A stretch of DNA of 15,817 bases, taken from a bacterium. Its GTDB lineage: Bacteria; Krumholzibacteriota; Krumholzibacteriia; JACNKJ01. The stretch spans positions 1 to 15,817 of the forward strand of contig JACNKJ010000147.1 of NCBI GenBank assembly GCA_014382085.1. The letters run 5' to 3'. The position numbers and the translations under genes are program-made. The notes under the pieces were generated by a model. That model saw only the letters and a program-made list of their open reading frames with translations. It had not been told where the DNA came from and ran no database searches. Shown piece by piece: positions 11,604 to 15,817 of this stretch; within the stretch, counting starts at the first letter, position 1, and each line of letters opens with the position of its first letter.

Positions 11604-14150
11604 ATGCGTATCGTTTTCGCCATCCTCTTTCTTCTCGGTAGCGTTCTTTGCGCCTTGGGCGAGTGGCAATGGCCACCTGACGAGGTCACCGCCGATCTGG
11701 TGGAACTCAATCTCTCAAGGCACTACGAATCGTCTCGCCTGCGGGCGTGGATGGAAACGGCCGAGCCCGAGGCTCGCGGAGCCTTGGAATTTCTCCTGGC
11801 CTGGCTTCCCTCATCGGATTTGGGCTCCTGGTCGGCGGAAATGCTGGTGGAGAACGTCGAGTTGGCCTTATCACAGCGTCGCGGCGGCACCGACGATTTC
11901 ACCTTTCACGCTTTCGTCCTTCCCCATCGCGTGAGCCAGGAGCCGCCCTCGCGCTGGCGCTCAAAACTACTCGATCTCTTATCGGAGCGGGTGGAAGGTC
12001 TTAGCGACAACGAAGCGGCTCTTGAGGTGAATCGCTTCTGCCGTGAATGGGCCACCTTCAAGTCCAGCTCCCGTCGCGATCAAACGCCCCTCATCACCAT
12101 GGAACGAGGAATCGGTCGCTGCGAAGAAGAAACCATCTTCCTGGTCTGCGCCCTGCGAAGCGTGGGACTACCCGCGCGCCAGTGCTATACGCCTTTCTGG
12201 ACCACGGGCGACAACAACCACGCATGGGTTGAAGTGTTGGGCGAAGATGGCTGGCACTATCTGGGCGCCTGTGAACCCGACGCCTGTCTGGACCAGGCTT
12301 GGTTCACGGGAACGGCCAGGAGGGCCGGCTTGGTCTTGTCCATCGGCTACGGTGAAGCGCCCGTGCCGCCGGAACTTTCCGGCTTCCTCTATCGACAGAC
12401 CGGCGGATCCACCGTGATCAATAGTTGCGACGTTTACACCGATTCCGGCTGGCTTAGCGTGGAGGCTCCCGGCGATGAACTTGCCGAGGAAGCTGCCTGG
12501 GCCTGGGTGCACGTGTTCAACTACGGCGCGCCCATGGTTCTGGGACGCACTCACGTAGGCGAGCCTTTGGCCTTGGGGCCGGGTGACTTCCTGGTCACGA
12601 CGGAAATTGCCGGACGCCCCTGGTCGGGCCTTGCTCGCATCAAGCCTGGCGAGGAAACCAAGCTGTCGCTCAAGCCCGAACTCTATTTCTTGGATGCGCC
12701 GGTATGGCTGCGATATCCCAGTCCAGGCGAAGCAGCCACCGGAGGATGCGATCGCGGCAAGGAAGACGCCGCATGGATCCAGCATCGCGATCGTCTGGCA
12801 AAACAGGACGCTCGCCGCACTCGATTGACCGAGATCTCCCGGCAGTGGGAGAACTTGGCGGCGGAGCATCCTGAAAGCGAAGCACTCATGGCCAAGCTCG
12901 CCGAGGCAGGGGCCGCCCAGGCGGATTGGGCCGAGGCCGTGCTTGCCCTCTGCTGCGAGCAACAATCCTTGGCTCTCGCGCTTACCTTGCAGATGGATGT
13001 GAAGGATTTCTACGAGATTGATCCCATGGCCCTGGAAGACATCCTCGATGAAATTGTTCCCTTCGCTGAAAGCACGACCTTGCCCGACAGCCTCTTCGAT
13101 GAATTCGTGCTGTCGCCACGCATCCTCTTTCAGGCCGGTACCCTGGACTGGTGGACGGAGCTGCCAAGTATTGATGACGCCGGTCCTCAGGATCTGCTGA
13201 CGAAGTTTCGCGAGCACGTGCAGAAGGCCGAGAACAGCCGCGGCGGTCAAGTGGCCACGCCTGCTCAAAGCTGGCGCTCGGGTTGGGCGGACGAGGCCTC
13301 AGCGCGTGTTTGCCTGGCAGGACTGCTTCGTCGCCACGGCTGGCCCGCGCGCGTGGAACGCGGGCTGCAAGGCGTAGACTATTGGGATGGCGATTGGAAA
13401 ACGCTTCTTCCCTATCCACTGGAAGAGGACGAAGAGGAAATTGCCACCCTGCCCGAGGCCTATGTGGCCGTGAACTATTTCGCGGGCGGCGCAGCCTTTA
13501 CAGAAATCGAGACCTGGAGCCAGACGCGCCTGACCCGTTTCGCCGACGGTCACTTCGAGCCTTGGTACACAGGGCAAATCTCCGAAGGCAATGGCATGGT
13601 TGATTGGGAGCTTCCCGCCGGCGACTGGTGGCTATTCGCGGGTCAGCGAAACGGCCGAGGTGAGCCGCGCTTTGTCTCTCATCCGTTTTCCCTGGCGGCG
13701 GGCGACAGTCTGCGTTTCGATGTGGACTTCGGAATTCCCCTGGATGAACTCGAACGCCAGGATCTGGTGCGCCGGGAATGGCAGCCAACACGGCAGCTCT
13801 ATCTTAAGCGGCGAGGAGAAAGCCGTGCATTAGGGCGTTTCGCCAAGGGAGAGGCGCAATTGCTGGTGCTGACCTTGGCCGGTCATGAACCCAGCATCCG
13901 GCATCTCGAGGCCTTGGGCCGCCCGCAGGATGTGGCGCTGATTCCTGTGCAGCTTCGCGGCGTGGAGGGAAATCGTCCCGATAAGGGAGCCTGGACCCTG
14001 AATCCATCGGAGGCGGAATCGTTCTTCGGCGTGAAGAATCCGCGGCAGCAACTACCGCTCACCGTTCTCATCGACGAAAATGGCGAGACCTTGCTTTGGC
14101 TCGCGGGCATGCGACTGGATTTGGCCAGTCACCTGACCTTGCTGAAATGA
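11604..14150 (+). CDS. Secreted protein with duplicated transglutaminase-like domain and Trx-like C-terminus
   Basis: 848 residues, exported through a Sec signal MRIVFAILFLLGSVLCALG. A transglutaminase-like papain-fold domain follows: C173 in GIGRCEEETIFL, GLPARQCY, H206 in NNHAWVEVLGEDGWHYL, and GACEPDACLDQAWF with E224/D226 as acid candidates. This GACEP signature is typical of large TG proteins of Bacteroidetes-like bacteria. A helical, charged linker spans ~390-540. At ~560-600 a second copy reads GWADEASARVCLAGLLRRHG, then WPARVERG, with an acidic residue at the Cys position, so it is probably inactive. A beta-rich region follows. The C-terminus from ~750 (LLVLTLAGHEPSIRHLEAL through LPLTVLIDENGETLLWLAG) looks like a thioredoxin fold lacking CxxC. 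ATG at 11604 was chosen over GTG 11541 because GAGGTG sits 3 bases upstream and the signal peptide starts there. Confidence 0.85.
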   Translation: MRIVFAILFLLGSVLCALGEWQWPPDEVTADLVELNLSRHYESSRLRAWMETAEPEARGALEFLLAWLPSSDLGSWSAEMLVENVELALSQRRGGTDDFTFHAFVLPHRVSQEPPSRWRSKLLDLLSERVEGLSDNEAALEVNRFCREWATFKSSSRRDQTPLITMERGIGRCEEETIFLVCALRSVGLPARQCYTPFWTTGDNNHAWVEVLGEDGWHYLGACEPDACLDQAWFTGTARRAGLVLSIGYGEAPVPPELSGFLYRQTGGSTVINSCDVYTDSGWLSVEAPGDELAEEAAWAWVHVFNYGAPMVLGRTHVGEPLALGPGDFLVTTEIAGRPWSGLARIKPGEETKLSLKPELYFLDAPVWLRYPSPGEAATGGCDRGKEDAAWIQHRDRLAKQDARRTRLTEISRQWENLAAEHPESEALMAKLAEAGAAQADWAEAVLALCCEQQSLALALTLQMDVKDFYEIDPMALEDILDEIVPFAESTTLPDSLFDEFVLSPRILFQAGTLDWWTELPSIDDAGPQDLLTKFREHVQKAENSRGGQVATPAQSWRSGWADEASARVCLAGLLRRHGWPARVERGLQGVDYWDGDWKTLLPYPLEEDEEEIATLPEAYVAVNYFAGGAAFTEIETWSQTRLTRFADGHFEPWYTGQISEGNGMVDWELPAGDWWLFAGQRNGRGEPRFVSHPFSLAAGDSLRFDVDFGIPLDELERQDLVRREWQPTRQLYLKRRGESRALGRFAKGEAQLLVLTLAGHEPSIRHLEALGRPQDVALIPVQLRGVEGNRPDKGAWTLNPSEAESFFGVKNPRQQLPLTVLIDENGETLLWLAGMRLDLASHLTLLK

Positions 14151-14154
14151 AATA

Positions 14155-14178
14155 CGCCGGGCGCTCCGTCGCCCGGCG
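14155..14178. terminator. Hairpin terminator between convergent genes (plus-side)
   Basis: Perfect 9-bp stem CGCCGGGCG (14155-14163) and CGCCCGGCG (14170-14178) with a 6-base loop, 4 bases after the stop of the 848-residue secreted protein. The following T-tract is short (ATTTC), so termination may rely mainly on the stem. It could serve both directions. Confidence 0.6.
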
Positions 14179-14184
14179 ATTTCA

Positions 14185-14213
14185 AAAACCTCTCGGACAG
14201 AGCCGAAGGTTTT
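14185..14213 (-). terminator. Terminator of the small secreted-protein gene
   Basis: AAAACCT-C-TCGG (14185-14196) pairs with CCGAAGGTTTT (14203-14213) around a 6-base loop with one bulge. On the minus strand the stem ends in TTTTTG, 4 bases after the stop of the minus-strand gene. Confidence 0.6.
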
Positions 14214-14217
14214 GGAA

Positions 14218-14775
14218 TCAGAATCTTCCCTTGATATCCGACCAACTCAGATCTTCCGTCGCCGTTTCACCCGAAGCGGTGATGATCAGAGAAACGCCAT
14301 CGTTGAAGTAATGGCAGTCGGGATCGAGTCCTATGCCCAGCAATCCATCCAGTACGAAAATCTGCGCGTCATCGATCAGGCCATAGTCCGAGAAGAAAAA
14401 ACTCAATGTCTCGGACGTGCCCGCGCCGTTTTCGTCCACCCAGGAATCGATGAGGGGCCCCATGCCGTCGAAATGATCAGCAGGGTCCTGGTCATCGTCC
14501 CCAATGGTTACACCGAGCCCGGCGGTGTCAAGCAGGTGGAGATACAGGATGTTCGTGTCGTTGTCCCAATTGCTGATGTTCTCGAAACGCAATTCAACTT
14601 CGTCAATGATTCGCGCGTCGAGGCAGGTGACATCAATGCCCCAAGTGTACCACTTGTAGTGATCGAGGTCGTTGAGGTCTTCAGGATCCGGAGTGAAGGT
14701 GAAAACTTCCGAAGCGCTGATCGTTGTGGTCATCATCCCCAGAATAGCCACCCCGATGAACATGATCTTGCGCAT
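14218..14775 (-). CDS. Small secreted beta-domain protein with LSWSxI C-terminal tail
   Basis: 185 residues: a Sec signal MRKIMFIGVAILGMMTTTIS followed by A-S-E-V, then a single acidic beta-rich domain. Its landmarks are DLDHYKWYTWGIDVTC, VELRFENISNWDNDTNILYL, HLLDTAGLGVTIGDDDQDP and GIGLDPDCHYFNDGVSLIIT. This H-YYxWGID … N-LYVHLLD … G-DPDCHFYNDG pattern recurs in secreted proteins of Planctomycetes/Verrucomicrobia-like bacteria, where it is often followed by a PEP-CTERM anchor (recalled, not checked here). In this protein the end is ATEDLSWSDIKGRF instead, nearly the same tail as the protein at 4478-4939. Function unknown; extracellular or surface-attached is inferred. ATG at 14775 follows AAGGAAGGG by 5 bases. 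Confidence 0.8.
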   Translation of the reverse strand: MRKIMFIGVAILGMMTTTISASEVFTFTPDPEDLNDLDHYKWYTWGIDVTCLDARIIDEVELRFENISNWDNDTNILYLHLLDTAGLGVTIGDDDQDPADHFDGMGPLIDSWVDENGAGTSETLSFFFSDYGLIDDAQIFVLDGLLGIGLDPDCHYFNDGVSLIITASGETATEDLSWSDIKGRF

Positions 14776-14890
14776 GATTCCCTTCCTTGCTCGCTAGGCG
14801 GCCCTCATGGCCGTCGTCCAGCGATTGCAACGACCGTTCCCTTCGGGGAGTTCTTGGCATAGGAGATCCAGGGTTACGAGTGAGGTGGCG

Positions 14891-14977
14891 ATGACGTCCG
14901 ACGTGCCCGGAAACACCCCATGCTTTCCAGGCACCGGGTCATTCGAGGATACCGTTCACCGAGTGGGACAGAAATAG
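14891..14977 (+). CDS. Possible 28-residue ORF in structured intergenic region
   Basis: The gap 14776-15142 holds no full-size gene. This short frame starts at ATG 14891 after GAGGTGGCG, encodes 28 residues (MTSDVPGNTP … DTVHRVGQK) and stops at TAG 14975-14977, inside the first arm of a terminator-like hairpin. Within it GTGCCCGGAAA (14903-14913) and TTTCCAGGCAC (14924-14934) form an 11-base stem with one mismatch, and a TTCG-capped mini-hairpin lies near 14832-14847. The region may therefore be a small structured RNA rather than a coding one. No homology recognised. Confidence 0.2.
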   Translation: MTSDVPGNTPCFPGTGSFEDTVHRVGQK

Positions 14978-15000
14978 ATGCCTCCACCGGGGCATCTTTT
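14976..15000 (+). terminator. Terminator-like hairpin in intergenic region
   Basis: AGATGCC (14976-14982) and GGCATCT (14991-14997) form a perfect 7-bp stem with an 8-base loop, followed by TTT on plus. It has modest terminator shape. It would end any transcript from about 14800-14975 and insulate the next promoter. Confidence 0.4.
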
Positions 15001-15048
15001 CCGACCTGGTCGTTGGCCCTTCCGGATTCAGTCTTTTCGCCCTGCCTA

Positions 15049-15077
15049 TTGACAAGTCACCCCTCAGATATACTAAT
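15049..15077 (+). promoter_or_regulatory. Candidate promoter for the zinc-ribbon gene
   Basis: Exact -35 TTGACA at 15049-15054. With a 17-base spacer the -10 is ACTAAT (15072-15077, 4 of 6); TATACT at 15069-15074 fits better in sequence but leaves only 14 bases. CAGAT/ATCTG (15065-15080) forms a small palindrome over the -10, a possible operator. Confidence 0.45.
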
Positions 15078-15142
15078 CTGTGCTGGTGAGGGAAAAGTCC
15101 ATCCCTGCTCGTCGATCATGTATTTCAAGGAAGGGGGATCTG

Positions 15143-15406
15143 TTGGAGTTATTGGTGATATGGCTTGTTTGCGGAATCATCGCGGCGGTCATTGCAACGA
15201 ACAAGGGCAGGAGCGGATGTGGCTGGTTTCTACTAGGGGTTTTGCTAGGACCACTTGGAATCATTTTCGCGTTGGTCGTTTCCGTTGATAAGCAAGAAAT
15301 TGAAAAGCGAAATATGCAATCAGGTGAACTGAAGAAGTGTCCTTTCTGCGCAGAACTAGTTCGAAATGAAGCGGTTGTCTGCAAGCATTGTGGAAGGAAT
15401 TTATAG
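15143..15406 (+). CDS. Small membrane protein with C-terminal zinc ribbon
   Basis: 87 residues if it starts at TTG 15143. Two hydrophobic segments (LLVIWLVCGIIAAVIA and GWFLLGVLLGPLGIIFALVV) flank a conserved-looking NKGRSGCGWF turn. A charged linker leads to a zinc ribbon KKCPFCAELVRNEAVVCKHC with the usual CPxCAE … CxxCG spacing. The arrangement of a GRSGxGWFxLG membrane hairpin plus ribbon is common in bacteria; the function is unknown. The TTG start is favoured because AAGGAAGGGGGA lies 4-5 bases upstream and the helix begins there. The GTG at 15080 would add a 21-residue charged leader and falls on the promoter region. The next gene follows after 35 bases, perhaps co-transcribed. Confidence 0.75.
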   Translation: MELLVIWLVCGIIAAVIATNKGRSGCGWFLLGVLLGPLGIIFALVVSVDKQEIEKRNMQSGELKKCPFCAELVRNEAVVCKHCGRNL

Positions 15407-15441
15407 CAGACCTCAAACACTCAAGTTTCTGGAGGTGAACG

Positions 15442-15810
15442 ATGAGGAGAGCTCTGTTTCTGTTGTTAACAGTGTGTGTGATTGGCTTCAGTGTCCTTGC
15501 CACTCCGGCAATTGCGGACATCAAAGGTGATTTTGTGGCTCTCATGAACATCGAATATGGTCGGGTATGTGAAGTTAAAATTGAGGGGTGGGTGACGAAA
15601 ACAATTAAAGTGGATTGGACATCGGAGACGGTGCTCTTTCATACAATGAGAGTCTTCGCAGAAATTGGTGATGCGAAGGAGCTACTCTATGCTGACGGGG
15701 TAAGGTATTTCAAGTTTCCCAATGACGCAGGCGGTTACAACATCATCGACTGGAAAACGGGAGAGAAGCGTTCAGTGGATGAAAGTGCACCCTATTTCTT
15801 TCCAAACTAG
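15442..15810 (+). CDS. Small secreted protein of unknown function
   Basis: 122 residues: a clear Sec signal MRRALFLLLTVCVIGFSVLA with a TPAIA-D cleavage site, then a mature ~97-residue domain of strands such as GRVCEVKIEGWVTKTIKVDW and ELLYADGVRYFKFPND, ending SAPYFFPN. No family recognised. It has one mature cysteine and no lipobox, and does not carry the LSWSxI tail of the other two small secreted proteins. ATG at 15442 has GGAGGTGAACG directly upstream. It lies 35 bases after the zinc-ribbon gene in the same direction with no terminator visible between. Its base composition is more AT-rich than the fad genes. Confidence 0.75.
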   Translation: MRRALFLLLTVCVIGFSVLATPAIADIKGDFVALMNIEYGRVCEVKIEGWVTKTIKVDWTSETVLFHTMRVFAEIGDAKELLYADGVRYFKFPNDAGGYNIIDWKTGEKRSVDESAPYFFPN

Positions 15811-15817
15811 CAGGGCA

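Noticed and set aside
12168..13268. 366-codon minus-strand frame opposite the transglutaminase-like gene
   Set aside because: The plus strand has the TG catalytic motifs in order; the minus translation has no recognisable domain.
15080..15142. GTG 15080 as the start of the zinc-ribbon protein
   Set aside because: The added 21 residues are charged and unlike the family, have no SD, and fall on the candidate promoter; TTG 15143 has a strong SD.
1..15817. CRISPR arrays, tRNA or rRNA genes, integrase or transposase genes
   Set aside because: None seen on either strand. The only mobile-type signals are the inverted-repeat element at 8130-8308 and the short repeat words at 3961-4049.

Overview
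The window looks like a chromosomal segment of a GC-rich, free-living bacterium with a Gram-negative-type envelope. It has several Sec-secreted proteins, dense operons, good Shine-Dalgarno sites and no rRNA, tRNA, CRISPR array or phage genes. A TG/thioredoxin-fold secreted protein, Cys-rich and PEP-CTERM-like secreted beta domains, a zinc-site-less type 3 ProRS and a divergent Nramp all fit an uncultivated member of the FCB/PVC-like lineages. That placement is an inference. The last ~750 bases and the fadR region look AT-richer than the rest.

Layout. (1) 1-3707, minus strand: proS, then a divergent Nramp-family transporter, then an EamA/DMT transporter that runs off the left edge. The genes are 18 and 1 bases apart. 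The proS leader carries a candidate promoter and two terminator-like hairpins. At the extreme left the plus strand holds what looks like the decayed 3' end of a class III nucleotide cyclase. (2) 3843-4055 is a short intergenic stretch with repeated GGACAG words. It is followed by a PPC/DUF296 protein on plus and, convergent and overlapping by 7 bases, a small secreted Cys-containing protein on minus. (3) 5066-11496 is a complete fatty-acid beta-oxidation module. fadN (fused 3-hydroxyacyl-CoA dehydrogenase/enoyl-CoA hydratase), fadA (thiolase) and fadE (acyl-CoA dehydrogenase) lie on minus and end in a strong terminator. A TetR-family FadR-like regulator is divergent, and a perfect palindrome sits just upstream of the fadN ribosome site. 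Order and domain layout match the Bacillus fadNAE operon and FadR. (4) 11604-14150: a large secreted protein with an active-looking transglutaminase-like domain, a second TG-like copy without the cysteine, and a thioredoxin-like tail without CxxC. (5) 14155-14775: back-to-back terminators and a second small secreted protein on minus. (6) 14776-15142: a structured intergenic region. (7) 15143-15810: a small membrane/zinc-ribbon protein and a small secreted protein on plus.

Main points of interest. A 179-base TA-flanked inverted-repeat element (MITE-like) sits exactly between the fadN stop and the fadA Shine-Dalgarno, and appears to have rebuilt both, while adding a small ORF that could couple translation to fadA. 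The two unrelated small secreted proteins at 4478-4939 and 14218-14775 end in the same C-terminal tail, [ED]LSWSxI[KR]xx[FY]-COOH, which is a candidate sorting or anchoring signal. Other signals are the proS leader, the cyclase remnant, the lost zinc ligands in ProRS, the altered metal motifs in the Nramp protein and the duplicated TG domain.
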